Assembly (NCBI GenBank): GCA_016709005.1
Contig: JADJEU010000020.1
Span: 310,001 to 374,000, forward strand
Direction of reading: 5' to 3'
DNA from: Crocinitomicaceae bacterium
GTDB lineage: Bacteria > Bacteroidota > Bacteroidia > Flavobacteriales_D > Crocinitomicaceae
DNA: 64,000 bases
In this document: in pieces, positions 16,682-25,953 of the stretch
Layout of the letters: each line of letters begins with the position of its first letter
Numbering within the stretch: position 1 is the stretch's first letter
Translations under genes and position numbers: made by a program
Notes under the pieces: generated by a model
Databases searched by the model: none
What the model was told of the DNA's origin: nothing
Seen by the model: the letters and a program-made list of their open reading frames with translations, nothing else

Positions 16682-17703
16682 TTGGTTTGATTCTAGTTTT
16701 TAAAACTTTCAAAAATCACGTTCATTATCCGGTAGTGTTCTTTTATGTGATTTCTCTATTTCCGTCTGTTGGCTTTTGGGGCAGCGGAACAACGAAGGAA
16801 GCCATGATGATCCTAACCTTGGGTATGATTATTTATCCGCTGGGTTTATTAGCGCAAAAAAAATTCAACCTCAGCAGTTTTCTGTTGCTGATGCTTGGTG
16901 TTTTTCTCAGTCTGATTAATAAGCCTTATGTTGGACTGATTGTTCTACCATTTATTTTTGTTTTTTGCGTTGGATATTATTTTCAGTGGAGAAAAATTAT
17001 TCTTGCCATTAGCACAATCATTGCCATTTCAATTTCTGTACTCCTCACCTACGCACCAAAAAACATGAATCTGCTTGATAAAATTTCTTACAAGCAGCGC
17101 GATTTAATCAATCTAGCCAAAGGCGGTGTGTTCTTTGTTACAGACAGTTCATTCTGTGCATTTAACTATTCCTACTTTGAAAATTTTGATACCATTGCCA
17201 ATCAAAAAATTGTAGTTAAAAAAAACACACCGGGTGAGTATAAATTATTTGGGCAAGATGAATTTCATCCGTTTGAAATTAATTCTTCAGAAAAAAATTA
17301 TGATCTCTATTTGGTAGTTGCGCCTTCATCAAGCTATTTTGAAAGTACGGTTATTAATTATGACGGATGGAATCTGATAAAAAGTATGCCCGAAACTATT
17401 TGGAATGTTTGGGTACGACCTTTTCCAAATGATCCCGGTGGAAATTTAAAACTGGCTTCGTTTTTTCAAAATATGGCGCTCATACTTTTTGGAATTTTTG
17501 TTTTGTTCCGATTCCGAAAACCAAATCAAGCTGAATTCTTCTGGCTGTTTTTTTTACTGGGATCTGTTTTGCTGATCACCTTTATCATTGGCTGGACAAC
17601 GCCCGTATTTGGCGCTATCGCCCGCTATAAAGTTCCGGCTGAATTATTTTTACTCTGTGCCTTATTTATATTATTGAAATCAAAAAAAATCACAAGCAAA
17701 TGA
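16672..17703 (+). CDS. Multi-pass membrane protein, C-terminal fragment
   Basis: 343 residues continuing the preceding fragment, from which it is split by one base at a T7 run. It has about seven transmembrane segments, a conserved-looking FPSVGFWGSGTTKEAMM motif between helices, and a large extracytoplasmic loop (about residues 140-250). The joined protein would have about 490 residues and 8-9 helices, an arrangement like the polysaccharide polymerase/glycosyltransferase membrane families, but no signature fixes a function. The stop overlaps the ATG of the amidohydrolase gene (ATGA at 17700), so the two are translationally coupled. Confidence 0.75.
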   Translation: MALIGLILVFKTFKNHVHYPVVFFYVISLFPSVGFWGSGTTKEAMMILTLGMIIYPLGLLAQKKFNLSSFLLLMLGVFLSLINKPYVGLIVLPFIFVFCVGYYFQWRKIILAISTIIAISISVLLTYAPKNMNLLDKISYKQRDLINLAKGGVFFVTDSSFCAFNYSYFENFDTIANQKIVVKKNTPGEYKLFGQDEFHPFEINSSEKNYDLYLVVAPSSSYFESTVINYDGWNLIKSMPETIWNVWVRPFPNDPGGNLKLASFFQNMALILFGIFVLFRFRKPNQAEFFWLFFLLGSVLLITFIIGWTTPVFGAIARYKVPAELFLLCALFILLKSKKITSK

Positions 17704-19331
17704 AATTCTCACATCTCATCATTCTTTCTATTTTACTAAGCAGTTGTTATCAGGGGCAAGATGCTGATTTGATTGTGTACAACGCGAAAATTTATTCGTG
17801 CGATGAAAATTTTACAATCTACGAAGCGATGGCAATCAAAGACGGTAAAATTTTACAGCTTGGACCCGAACGTGAAATTCTGAATGGTTACGATTGTGAT
17901 AATATCATTGATGCCAATTTACAACCGGTTTATCCCGGATTTCACGATGCGCATTGCCACTTTTGGGCGTATGCTCAAACATTAACCGAAGTTGATTTAA
18001 CCGGATCTTCCTCCTTTGATGAAGTGGTGAATCGATTGGTTGAATTTCAAAAAACCAATAAACAAACCTGGATCACAGGAAGAGGATGGGATCAAACAAG
18101 ATGGACTGAAAACACATTTCCGAATAAAGACACTTTAGATATTCTTTTTCCAGACATTCCGATTTTAATCAGACGTGTGGATGGCCATGCCGCACTTGCA
18201 AATTCAAAGGCTTTGGAGATTGCAGGCATAACTACTGAAACCAAAATTGAAGGAGGATTGATTGAATTGGTGGATGGAAAATTGACCGGCATTTTATTAG
18301 ACAATGCGTTTGATTCGGTTGCAAAATTTGTTCCGGAATTAGACGCCGATACCAAACTCAAATTTTTACAAGAGGCAGAATACTTTTTATTTGAGCAAGG
18401 GCTCACTTCTATCAACGATGCAGGAATTGAAAGCAGAGACAGACAAAACTATATCAATTGGTATTCGAATGGCGATTTGACAATCAAAGATTATTGTATG
18501 CTTTTTCCAGACGAAGAAAATATTTCGTTTGCAAGTGATTCCGGAATTTTTGAAGTTGGAAATTTATCCATACGATCCTTTAAAATTATTTCTGATGGAG
18601 CCATGGGTTCACGCGGAGCGTGCTTGTTAGAGCCTTATCACGATGATCCACACAATTATGGCTTTATGTTGAGATCGTATGAAGAGATTAAAGAGATTGC
18701 AGAATTTGCAGCAGAAATTGGATATCAAATTAACACGCACGCCATTGGTGATTCTGCAAACAGAACTATGCTGAACGTCTATGCCGAAGTAGTTCAAAAC
18801 AAACCTGATCATCGCTGGAAAATTGAACACGCACAATTATTAGCACCCGAAGATTTTCCGCTTTTTCAATCACTCCGTATTATTCCATCTGTTCAACCCA
18901 CACATTGTACTTCGGATATGCGTTGGGCGGAAGAACGCTTGGGCAAAGAGCGTGTGCAGTATGCTTACGCTTACAAAAAACTTTTAGAGTACGCCGGAAT
19001 TTTAGCACTGGGAACCGATTTTCCTATTGAAAATATTTCTCCGCTGCAAACATTTTACGCTGCCATCACCCGACAAGATAAAGAAGGAAATCCATCCGGC
19101 GGTTTCTATCCAGATCAAGTTTTAACGCGTGAAGAAGCCCTTTTAGGAATGACCCGCTGGGCGGCCTACTCCAATTTTGAGGAGCACAAAAAAGGATCTT
19201 TAGAACAAGGTAAAGCAGCAGACTTTGTCATCCTCACAAAAGACATTATGGAAATTCCGGTTTCTGAAATTCTGAATACGTATGTTGTGAAGACCTTTGT
19301 GGATGGGGTTGAAGTTTACTCGGGGGAGTGA
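17700..19331 (+). CDS. Amidohydrolase family lipoprotein (YtcJ-like)
   Basis: 543 residues. A lipoprotein signal peptide with lipobox LLSSC (Cys16) places it in the periplasm or on the outer membrane. The metal-dependent amidohydrolase (amidohydro_3/YtcJ) fold shows the HDAHCHFW metal motif, RGWDQTRW, DGHAALANSKAL, a later INTHAIGDSANR, EHAQLL and GTDFPIENISP with the catalytic Asp. Relatives include N-substituted formamide deformylase and exoenzymes; the exact substrate is not predictable. It overlaps the upstream membrane protein gene by 4 bases. A hairpin at 19396-19411 and a strong terminator at 19501-19536 follow. Confidence 0.9.
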   Translation: MKFSHLIILSILLSSCYQGQDADLIVYNAKIYSCDENFTIYEAMAIKDGKILQLGPEREILNGYDCDNIIDANLQPVYPGFHDAHCHFWAYAQTLTEVDLTGSSSFDEVVNRLVEFQKTNKQTWITGRGWDQTRWTENTFPNKDTLDILFPDIPILIRRVDGHAALANSKALEIAGITTETKIEGGLIELVDGKLTGILLDNAFDSVAKFVPELDADTKLKFLQEAEYFLFEQGLTSINDAGIESRDRQNYINWYSNGDLTIKDYCMLFPDEENISFASDSGIFEVGNLSIRSFKIISDGAMGSRGACLLEPYHDDPHNYGFMLRSYEEIKEIAEFAAEIGYQINTHAIGDSANRTMLNVYAEVVQNKPDHRWKIEHAQLLAPEDFPLFQSLRIIPSVQPTHCTSDMRWAEERLGKERVQYAYAYKKLLEYAGILALGTDFPIENISPLQTFYAAITRQDKEGNPSGGFYPDQVLTREEALLGMTRWAAYSNFEEHKKGSLEQGKAADFVILTKDIMEIPVSEILNTYVVKTFVDGVEVYSGE

Positions 19332-19500
19332 GGTTTGAAACCCAGAATTTGAGGTAAGTTGAAAGTGGATTATAACAGTTTCAAAATTTACATTAGGCGA
19401 TGAATGTCGCCGATTTTGTGCATAGCGTAGTTTGAGTTTCCTGCGCAGCGAACTTAGTTGTTTCGTCTCTTCTCAGAAAATATACTGTCGCCAAAAACTA

Positions 19501-19536
19501 AAAAAGCGGAGTACGATCAATCGTACTCCGCTTTTT
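19501..19536. terminator. Bidirectional Rho-independent terminator
   Basis: Perfect 16-bp stem (AAAAAGCGGAGTACGA and its complement) with loop TCAA, A5 on one side and T5 on the other. It can serve both the amidohydrolase gene (plus) and the sigma/PorP operon (minus). Confidence 0.92.
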
Positions 19537-19581
19537 ATAAACCAAAACAAAGAAAACCATCAGGGAACCACCCCTGAAAAC

Positions 19582-19624
19582 TTAGCAATTAAATTGAGAG
19601 CAGTAGTTTTTTCTTAATTGCTAA
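19582..19624. repeat. Perfect 11-bp inverted repeat
   Basis: TTAGCAATTAA (19582-19592) and TTAATTGCTAA (19614-19624), separated by 21 bases. It lies about 50 bases after the porP stop on the minus strand. It could be an RNA stem in the transcript tail; no named element was recognised. Confidence 0.6.
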
Positions 19625-19674
19625 TTACATTAAATTTCATTTTGTCTTCACCGTTGTGAAGCCATACTATCTTC

Positions 19675-20655
19675 TTAGAACGAAGGACAAGAAATCGTTC
19701 TGAAATTTTTAACTGGTGTGCGGCAATTCAAATTGAATCCCATTGATAATTCGTGTGACCCACCTGATGCATTTGTCAATTTAGAAACTGTTACATCGTA
19801 GCTATATCCAAATTTAAAAGTACCTGAATCGATACCTACTAATAAAATAAACGCGTCACGTGCACGCAACCAGGCACCTGCAGTAAACACACCGTATTTA
19901 ATATAAGTACCAATGTTAATTTGCATAAAACCATCTTGATATGAGTAGATGATGTTTGGAGATATAGCGGTCACGTTTTGATATTGTGAACCTTTTCCAA
20001 ATTCGATGTTTGCACCCATGTGCGCAGTAAAACGCATTGGCAGGCGGCTGTCACCTTGTGGATTCAAAATAAGCGATTCTTCTGGCGTGTTCAAATGTTT
20101 TGCAGCAAAACCAACATAGAAGTTTTTTGAAAATCCAACGATTCCTGCTTGCGCATCAAAGAACCCTTTTGTTCCCCAGCTTCCATTTAATTTACCACGC
20201 GGCAAATCTCCCGTTTGATAGATAAATCCTCTGTGCGGGTCAATCATATCTCCAAAACTCAATTTACTCCAATCCAAAAACTTTTGATTCCAACCAGCCT
20301 GAACACCAAACAACATCGTGAATTTACGGTTTACTTTCAAGTGGTAAGAGTATGCAAGATTTACGGTTGTCCAGTTCAGGGTGTTTTTACCGGCCATATC
20401 ATTTGTGATAAGGAGCGCAACCCCACCATTCATTGCATTTACATACTGGTCATAAGAGATACTGTTCGTAATGAACGCGCCAGATAAAGATGGCCACTGA
20501 TTACGGTGGTTCATGTTTATTCTTGGGCATCCGTGTGTCCCTGCCAATGCCGGATTCAGATAAATCGGATTAGCATAGAATTGTGTGAATTCAGGGTCCT
20601 GCCCATGGCTTTGGAATGAAATCAAAATCGCGAAAATGTATATTAACTTTTTCAT
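19675..20655 (-). CDS. PorP/SprF family type IX secretion membrane protein
   Basis: 326 residues with a signal peptide (ends FQSHGQ) and the PorP/SprF hallmarks: QDPEFTQFYANPIYLNPALAGT, NHRNQWPSL, a beta-barrel of alternating strands, and the C-terminal GSHELSMGFNLNC. These outer-membrane barrels act in T9SS, either in the translocon complex (PorP with PorK/N) or as paired exporters of large adhesins such as SprB. It is the last gene of a three-gene operon, 4 bases after an anti-sigma/PorP-like fusion that is itself coupled to an ECF sigma factor, so its expression is probably under that sigma factor. Confidence 0.92.
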   Translation of the reverse strand: MKKLIYIFAILISFQSHGQDPEFTQFYANPIYLNPALAGTHGCPRINMNHRNQWPSLSGAFITNSISYDQYVNAMNGGVALLITNDMAGKNTLNWTTVNLAYSYHLKVNRKFTMLFGVQAGWNQKFLDWSKLSFGDMIDPHRGFIYQTGDLPRGKLNGSWGTKGFFDAQAGIVGFSKNFYVGFAAKHLNTPEESLILNPQGDSRLPMRFTAHMGANIEFGKGSQYQNVTAISPNIIYSYQDGFMQINIGTYIKYGVFTAGAWLRARDAFILLVGIDSGTFKFGYSYDVTVSKLTNASGGSHELSMGFNLNCRTPVKNFRTISCPSF

Positions 20656-20659
20656 ATTT

Positions 20660-22303
20660 CTAATGTGTTAATCGCTGCGTTTTACGTTTGGCATTAAATC
20701 TGACCCCTATATTGTGCGAGCCCATTCTGTTTTGTGTTAAAAGGGATTCAGTGTAGTCATAATGATAAACCAATTTAAAGCCCTCGAACTTCATTCCTAC
20801 GGATGCGGTGAATTCTTGTTTCGTTGACATCGCTCCACCAATCATAAAAAATCCTTGGCGATAATTCAATCCGCCCCAGAATTCAGGCTGTTTGCCGTAT
20901 TGTTGATAAGCAATAAAAGGACTAAAAATCATTGTTTTTTTATTCGATTTATAATCAGTACCAATAACTGCAGAAAGCTTAATTGGCGATTTGGTCGGTG
21001 AAGTTAAATCATTTCCGTAAACATTTTCATAATGTCCGTTCAAATTATCTGCATTAAAACCGGCATAAAACCACTTGGTGTTAAGCATAATTCCCAAACC
21101 GTAATCTTTGTACCATTGGCGGGACACTCCATTTAGCTGATCAGCACTCCCTACCTGAAGCAACCGGCCGCGATCCATTTCAAAGTCTGAATCGGCCGTT
21201 AAGCTGGTGCCATTTGCAATGAGCGACCCCATCGTAAATTTAACAGATGGCTCTATTACAGTATTGCGGTTGATGACCAATTTTGGAGAGTACAAAAGAC
21301 TCATGTTATAATCACCAAACTGACCCATGCCATAGTCCTGCGCGTTTACCAGAATTCCAACTCCACCTCGCAATCCATATGAATAATTGTCGTAAGAGAT
21401 ATTCAATTCCTGGGATGCCTGATCAGTGCCTAACCATTGATTGCGGTAATTCATTTCAAATCTTGACTTCAGCATGCCGCCGGTGAATGAGGAATTAAAG
21501 GCCAAGAGTGTGTTTTGTGGCAAGATTAACTCAGGATCTCTCAGGTTCGTTAAGCCAGGCGGATATCCTAACATCTTTTCAACTCTGCGGTAGAATTTCT
21601 TAACAACTCCGCGACCAGAGCCTGATTTGGCTGAAGACTTTTTGCTTACATCAAAACTTAAGTTTTTTGATTCCGGGTTTCCAGCATACTTACCAATATT
21701 ATTATCTCCTTTAAGCTTGGCATTTTCAACAGCAAGCAGATTCTCATCGGATCCATATTGCTTATTGCCTGAAGACAGTTCAGTATTGGTGTTTGAGGTA
21801 TTTTCAGCGATATTTCCTGATGATGTTGAATTCGTATAAACTGGCATTGAACCCGTCACGTATGATCCGCTTGTGTAATCTGACGTTCCATTCGTAATTG
21901 AACTCAACAAACTTGACGATCGCTGGTAGGCTGAAATTTGTGTTTGATTATCAGATGTTAGTTGAGAAAAAACAACTCTTTTTGAATTGCTCAACATGGA
22001 ATTTTCCAAGGCTTGTTCTGAATCGCCAAAGAAATAAATGGTAGTCGAGCCTAACAATAAAAGAAGACTTGCTGCTGCACTCCAATAGTACCAACCAGCA
22101 ACGCGACGTTTTTTCTCAAGTTTTTCGGCATGTGGGTAAATGACGGGTTCACTTTGAACATAGGCCATATCCCAGGCGTCTGCGTCAACCTCAAATTCAG
22201 GATGCTGGATCAGGAAGTTTTCAAACTCCTCGGCCTCAGCGGCAGAGAGATTGCCTTCCTTGTAATCGAACATCCATCGATCAAAATTATTCGATATCTT
22301 CAT
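20660..22303 (-). CDS. Anti-sigma factor fused to a PorP/SprF-like beta-barrel
   Basis: 547 residues. The N-terminal 65 residues form a cytoplasmic anti-sigma-like helix bundle (FDRWMFDYKEGNLSAAEAEEFENFL), without a zinc motif. One transmembrane helix follows (about 70-92). A Ser/Thr/Asn-rich linker (about 95-240) leads to a C-terminal PorP/SprF-like barrel region (about 245-547), with the family's GLTNLRDPELILPQ-type start, YRNQWLGTDQ, and a C-terminal GSHNIGVRFN strand. The linker is long enough to cross the periplasm. The start overlaps the sigma-factor stop (ATGA). The inferred role is to hold the sigma factor at the inner membrane and release it in response to the outer-membrane or T9SS state. 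No partner TonB receptor is present. Confidence 0.85.
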   Translation of the reverse strand: MKISNNFDRWMFDYKEGNLSAAEAEEFENFLIQHPEFEVDADAWDMAYVQSEPVIYPHAEKLEKKRRVAGWYYWSAAASLLLLLGSTTIYFFGDSEQALENSMLSNSKRVVFSQLTSDNQTQISAYQRSSSLLSSITNGTSDYTSGSYVTGSMPVYTNSTSSGNIAENTSNTNTELSSGNKQYGSDENLLAVENAKLKGDNNIGKYAGNPESKNLSFDVSKKSSAKSGSGRGVVKKFYRRVEKMLGYPPGLTNLRDPELILPQNTLLAFNSSFTGGMLKSRFEMNYRNQWLGTDQASQELNISYDNYSYGLRGGVGILVNAQDYGMGQFGDYNMSLLYSPKLVINRNTVIEPSVKFTMGSLIANGTSLTADSDFEMDRGRLLQVGSADQLNGVSRQWYKDYGLGIMLNTKWFYAGFNADNLNGHYENVYGNDLTSPTKSPIKLSAVIGTDYKSNKKTMIFSPFIAYQQYGKQPEFWGGLNYRQGFFMIGGAMSTKQEFTASVGMKFEGFKLVYHYDYTESLLTQNRMGSHNIGVRFNAKRKTQRLTH

Positions 22304-22788
22304 ATCACCAGGCTAAGATCTTTTAACTGCTTTTTAATTTTGTTCCGGGCCCTGAAGAGATAGACTTTCACCTGAGGCTCTGACAGCCCAAGGATTTCAC
22401 CAATCTCATTGTAGTTGTAACCTTCCAAATCACGCAGAAGAATTACTGATTTTTGAACCGGAGGTAAGGTGGCCAGGCAACGCTCAACCACTTCATTCAT
22501 TTCAAAAGCCTTTGACTGGTTCTCTGAGCCTTCCTGAGTTGCAAATTTGTCAACGTAAGAGATCTTACTGTTCTTTTTAATCAAATTCAACAACGCATTG
22601 TGCGCGCAGGTAAACAACCAAGGTTTGGCTTTTTCAAACTCAACCTTTTTCCGATTCTCCCAAAGTTTTTCAAAAACATCCTGCACAATATCACTCGCAT
22701 CTTCTCTGTTTTGAAGATACTTCAGGCAATAGCCATAAAGCCTTCCGGAGAATTCTTTAACTGCAATATTGTACTCTGCTCTTTCCAA
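22300..22788 (-). CDS. ECF RNA polymerase sigma factor
   Basis: 162 residues. Sigma-70 region 2 (YCLKYLQNREDASDIVQDVFEKLWEN) and region 4 with its helix-turn-helix (LPPVQKSVILLRDLEGYNYNEIGEILGLSEPQVKVYLFRAR) are intact. The start is TTG 22788; no in-frame ATG lies upstream before a stop. It overlaps the anti-sigma/PorP fusion by 4 bases, a typical sigma/anti-sigma coupling. The regulon probably includes this operon and T9SS or envelope genes, in analogy to SigP control of por genes in Porphyromonas; this is inference. Confidence 0.93.
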   Translation of the reverse strand: MERAEYNIAVKEFSGRLYGYCLKYLQNREDASDIVQDVFEKLWENRKKVEFEKAKPWLFTCAHNALLNLIKKNSKISYVDKFATQEGSENQSKAFEMNEVVERCLATLPPVQKSVILLRDLEGYNYNEIGEILGLSEPQVKVYLFRARNKIKKQLKDLSLVI

Positions 22789-22981
22789 ATTCTGGTTTTA
22801 AATCACCACTACGGGGTCCCTTTCAAACAGCTAAAACAATCTAACTCCTCTAAAAGTTACACCTGGTAATGTTTTTTTAACGATTATTTTTTGACAAGTT
22901 ACGAAAATCTTGATTCACAATACGTAAATCCCGCAATTTTGTTCTATTTTTAGCCCTGTTCAATCCCCCAATCTAAACGTT

Positions 22982-24742
22982 ATGGACGTAAAAAGACTAT
23001 TCGATGTTGCTTACCACCAATTAGAACTTTACCCACAACCTGATGCCTTTTGTGATAAACGCGAAGGTAAATGGGTCAAAACAAGTACAAAAGAATATAT
23101 AGAAAAGGCCAATTCATTGAGCCGTGGATTGATTCGTAAAGGAATTCAAGCGGGAGATAAAGTTGCCGTCATTTCTAATAATCGCTCCGAATGGAATATA
23201 ACGGACATTGCTGTTCAGCAGGTTGGGGCCATTTTAGTTCCTGTCTACCCTACTATTCACGAAGATATTTACACCTATATTTTTAACGATGCTGAAGTAA
23301 AATTGGTCATTGTAAGTGATCAGGAACTTGCTGATAAAGTAAACCGGATCATTGATAAAGTTCCAACTGTAAACGAAATCTATTCATACGTGCCTGTCAA
23401 TGGCGCAAAAATCTGGACTGAATTACATATGAGTTCAGATTCGTCTATAGATCAGGAAATCGAAAAGCGAAAATCTGTTATTAAAGGGGAAGACCTTGTA
23501 ACCCTTATTTACACTTCAGGCACCACCGGAAACCCGAAAGGGGTTATGCTTTCACACAACAATTTATTAAGTAACGTACTTGCGTGTGAACCAAGATTGC
23601 CAGTTGGAAAAGATGCTATTGCCTTAAGTTTCTTGCCTGTTTGTCACGTGTATGAACGGATGCTTTTGTACTTGTACCAATACACGGGTGTGTCAATCTA
23701 CTTTGCAGAAAGTATGGATACGATTGGTGATAATTTGCGCGAAGTACAACCGAATGTATTTACTGCCGTGCCTCGTTTGCTTGAAAAAGTGTACGATAAA
23801 ATCATGGCAAAAGGGGAAGAACTTACAGGGGTTAAACGCAAACTATTTTTCTGGGCGATTGCTTTAGGTGAAGAATATGATGTGCTTGGAAAATCGGCAA
23901 TGTATAAATTCAAATTGGGCATTGCGCGCAAACTAATTTTTAGTAAATGGAAAGCCGCCTTGGGAGGAAAAGTTGAAGTTGTCGCATCTGGAAGTGCAGC
24001 TTTAAATCCAAGATTGGCTAGAATTTTTATGGCAGCGGGCGTTCCGATTATGGAAGGTTATGGTTTAACAGAAACTTCTCCTGTAATCAGTGTCAATTGG
24101 GAAAAAGATAATCTGGTAAGAATTGGTACAACAGGAACCGTCATTGATAAAGTCACTGTTAAGATTGCAGATGATGGTGAAATTTTAGTAAAAGGACCAA
24201 ACGTGATGTTGGGTTACTATAAAATGCCAAAAGAAACGGCAGAAGTAATTGATGCAGAAGGTTGGTTTCACACAGGTGATATTGGAACTTTAGTGGAAGG
24301 CAAATTTTTGAAAATTACCGATCGTAAAAAAGAAATATTTAAAACATCCGGTGGCAAATACATTGCACCTCAGTTGATGGAAAATAAATTCAAAGAGTCA
24401 AGATTTATTGAGCAAATCATCATCATTGGTGAAAATCAAAAAATGCCAGGTGCCTTTATTGTTCCTGCAATTGATGCGGTTAAAGAATGGGCTAAACTTA
24501 ATGGTGTGGATTGTGGAAATACACAAGAAGAAATCATTAAAAACGGAAAAGTTATTGAACGTTTCCAACAAGAAGTAGATCATTATAACACCTTCTTTGG
24601 AGATTGGGAACGCGTGAAGCGTTTTGAATTAACACCTGATCAATGGACTGTAGGAACAGGTGAAATGACTCCAACTTTAAAACTAAAACGAAAAGTCATC
24701 ATGGCTAAATATGATGACTTGTTTAAGAAGATTTATGGATGA
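22982..24742 (+). CDS. Long-chain acyl-CoA synthetase (AMP-forming)
   Basis: 586 residues, the usual length of the FadD15/FAA-type long-chain fatty acid CoA ligases of Bacteroidota. The P-loop YTSGTTGNPKGVMLSH, the A5 motif GYGLTETSP, the ATP-binding TGD (WFHTGDIG) and the C-terminal DRKKEIFKTSGGKYIAP hinge are all present. It activates fatty acids with ATP and CoA for degradation or phospholipid synthesis. It is divergent from the ECF sigma operon. Its stop overlaps a downstream small membrane-protein ORF. Confidence 0.93.
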   Translation: MDVKRLFDVAYHQLELYPQPDAFCDKREGKWVKTSTKEYIEKANSLSRGLIRKGIQAGDKVAVISNNRSEWNITDIAVQQVGAILVPVYPTIHEDIYTYIFNDAEVKLVIVSDQELADKVNRIIDKVPTVNEIYSYVPVNGAKIWTELHMSSDSSIDQEIEKRKSVIKGEDLVTLIYTSGTTGNPKGVMLSHNNLLSNVLACEPRLPVGKDAIALSFLPVCHVYERMLLYLYQYTGVSIYFAESMDTIGDNLREVQPNVFTAVPRLLEKVYDKIMAKGEELTGVKRKLFFWAIALGEEYDVLGKSAMYKFKLGIARKLIFSKWKAALGGKVEVVASGSAALNPRLARIFMAAGVPIMEGYGLTETSPVISVNWEKDNLVRIGTTGTVIDKVTVKIADDGEILVKGPNVMLGYYKMPKETAEVIDAEGWFHTGDIGTLVEGKFLKITDRKKEIFKTSGGKYIAPQLMENKFKESRFIEQIIIIGENQKMPGAFIVPAIDAVKEWAKLNGVDCGNTQEEIIKNGKVIERFQQEVDHYNTFFGDWERVKRFELTPDQWTVGTGEMTPTLKLKRKVIMAKYDDLFKKIYG

Positions 24743-24911
24743 TTTAATTAACTTTCTTGAAGCTGTTTCCTTTGAGCATTCCTGGTCGTTTTACCTTTTG
24801 TTCTATGGCATCGGACTGATAATTACAATCGTTGCCATTCGAAAAAACAAAAAGAAGAAAGCCCTCAAAGAGCAAGATGAAAACAAAGAATTGGATGATT
24901 TATTGAAATAA
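24735..24911 (+). CDS. Small single-helix membrane protein
   Basis: 58 residues from ATG 24735, which overlaps the stop of the acyl-CoA synthetase (translational coupling). One transmembrane helix (about residues 18-36, FYLLFYGIGLIITIVAI) is followed by a Lys-rich and then acidic cytoplasmic tail (KNKKKKALKEQDENKEL). The family is not recognised; coupling to the synthetase suggests a membrane-anchoring or accessory role. It could also be a CcoQ-like small protein, but no oxidase genes are near. Confidence 0.65.
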   Translation: MDDLINFLEAVSFEHSWSFYLLFYGIGLIITIVAIRKNKKKKALKEQDENKELDDLLK

Positions 24912-24931
24912 TCTGAGACTTTCTGGTGCAC

Positions 24932-25813
24932 TTAAAACTCTGCCTTCAAGCTTAAGTCTAAACTTTTGTAAGAGTGTGTTACAGATCCTGATGATATAAA
25001 GTCAACGCCTGTTTCAGCATATTCTAAAATATTGTGATCTGTAATTTTACCAGACGCTTCAGTCTCATATTTCTTACGGTCAATGATTGCAAGTGCTTCT
25101 TTCAAGTGTTTGGGAGAAAAATTATCAAGCATGATTCGTTGCACATTTCCAACTTCCAAAACTTCTTTCAATTCATGCATGTTTCTGACTTCAATTTCAA
25201 TTTTCAGATCTTTGCCTTTTTCTTTGAGATAAGCGTTAGTGCGTTCAATCGCTTGTTTTATTCCACCCGCATAATCAACATGATTGTCTTTAATCATAAT
25301 CATGTCATACAAAGCAAATCGATGATTATTTCCACCGCCAATTTTTACCGCCCACTTTTCCATTAACCGAACACATGGAGTTGTTTTACGCGTGTCCAAA
25401 AGTTGCGTTGGTAAATGACGAATAATAGAAGATAACTGATTTGTTTTTGTTGCAATTCCGCTCATTCGTTGCATAAAATTCAAGACCAATCTTTCAGAAC
25501 TTAAAATAGAACGCGATGATCCTTCTACCTCAAATGCAATCAAACCGGGTTCTACAAACTCTCCATCTGAAATATGAATGGTCATTTTCAAACCTGGATC
25601 AATACGATGAAAAATCATTTGCGCTAATTCGACTCCCGCTAAAACTCCTGAATCCTTTACTAGCAGTTTTGCTTTACCTCTTGCGTCAGCAGGAACCGTT
25701 GCTAGCGAAGTATGATCGCCTTCACCAATATCTTCACGAATCGCAAAGTCAATTACTTCTAAAATTTCTTTTTTGGTGGAATCAGTGAGTTGATTGTTTT
25801 GGAATTCTAGCAT
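24932..25813 (-). CDS. nadC: Nicotinate-nucleotide pyrophosphorylase (carboxylating)
   Basis: 293 residues; converts quinolinate and PRPP to nicotinate mononucleotide in de novo NAD synthesis. Signatures: EDIGEGDHTS at the N-terminus, the DTRKTTPCVRLMEKWAV active-site segment, GGGNNHRFALYDMIMIKDNH, IEIEVRNMHELKE and the C-terminal GVDFISSGSVTHS. The length is normal. It converges with the acyl-CoA synthetase/small membrane-protein pair. No nadA or nadB is in the window. Confidence 0.96.
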   Translation of the reverse strand: MLEFQNNQLTDSTKKEILEVIDFAIREDIGEGDHTSLATVPADARGKAKLLVKDSGVLAGVELAQMIFHRIDPGLKMTIHISDGEFVEPGLIAFEVEGSSRSILSSERLVLNFMQRMSGIATKTNQLSSIIRHLPTQLLDTRKTTPCVRLMEKWAVKIGGGNNHRFALYDMIMIKDNHVDYAGGIKQAIERTNAYLKEKGKDLKIEIEVRNMHELKEVLEVGNVQRIMLDNFSPKHLKEALAIIDRKKYETEASGKITDHNILEYAETGVDFISSGSVTHSYKSLDLSLKAEF

Positions 25814-25953
25814 AGAGATCTAACGTTAAATTGAGGAGATTCCTCGCTGCGCTCGGAATGACAATTTCACACCAATAATTCTAATTTCATGCAACCAAAT
25901 TAGAAATCGAAAATCGTTACTCGTCATTCGGAAATCAAAAAATTTACCTGCAA

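Larger units (their letters stand above)
19332..19674. other. Convergent intergenic region rich in inverted repeats
   Basis: 343 bases between converging genes with no supported gene. It contains a small hairpin GGCGA/TCGCC (19396-19411), a perfect 16-bp bidirectional terminator (19501-19536), a CAGGG/CCCTG hairpin (19561-19576) and a long-range perfect 11-bp inverted repeat (19582-19624). On the minus strand, just after the porP stop, 17-20 sense-like codons (KKIVWLHNGEDKMKF...) end at 19614; these may be a gene remnant or chance. Confidence 0.6.

Noticed and set aside
19614..19679. Sense-like codons KKIVWLHNGEDKMKF... just after the porP stop on the minus strand
   Set aside because: About 20 codons without start or context; could be chance or a remnant, too short to call.
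20660..22303. The anti-sigma/PorP-like fusion as two genes joined by a missing stop
   Set aside because: The frame is open throughout with no frame change, the linker is regular, and a separate PorP gene follows; no sign of an indel was found.
25835..25865. CCTCGCTGCGCTCGGAATGAC segment between nadC and the NtrC-like regulator
   Set aside because: A word of this type is very common in bacterial intergenic DNA; no element structure or pairing partner is present here.
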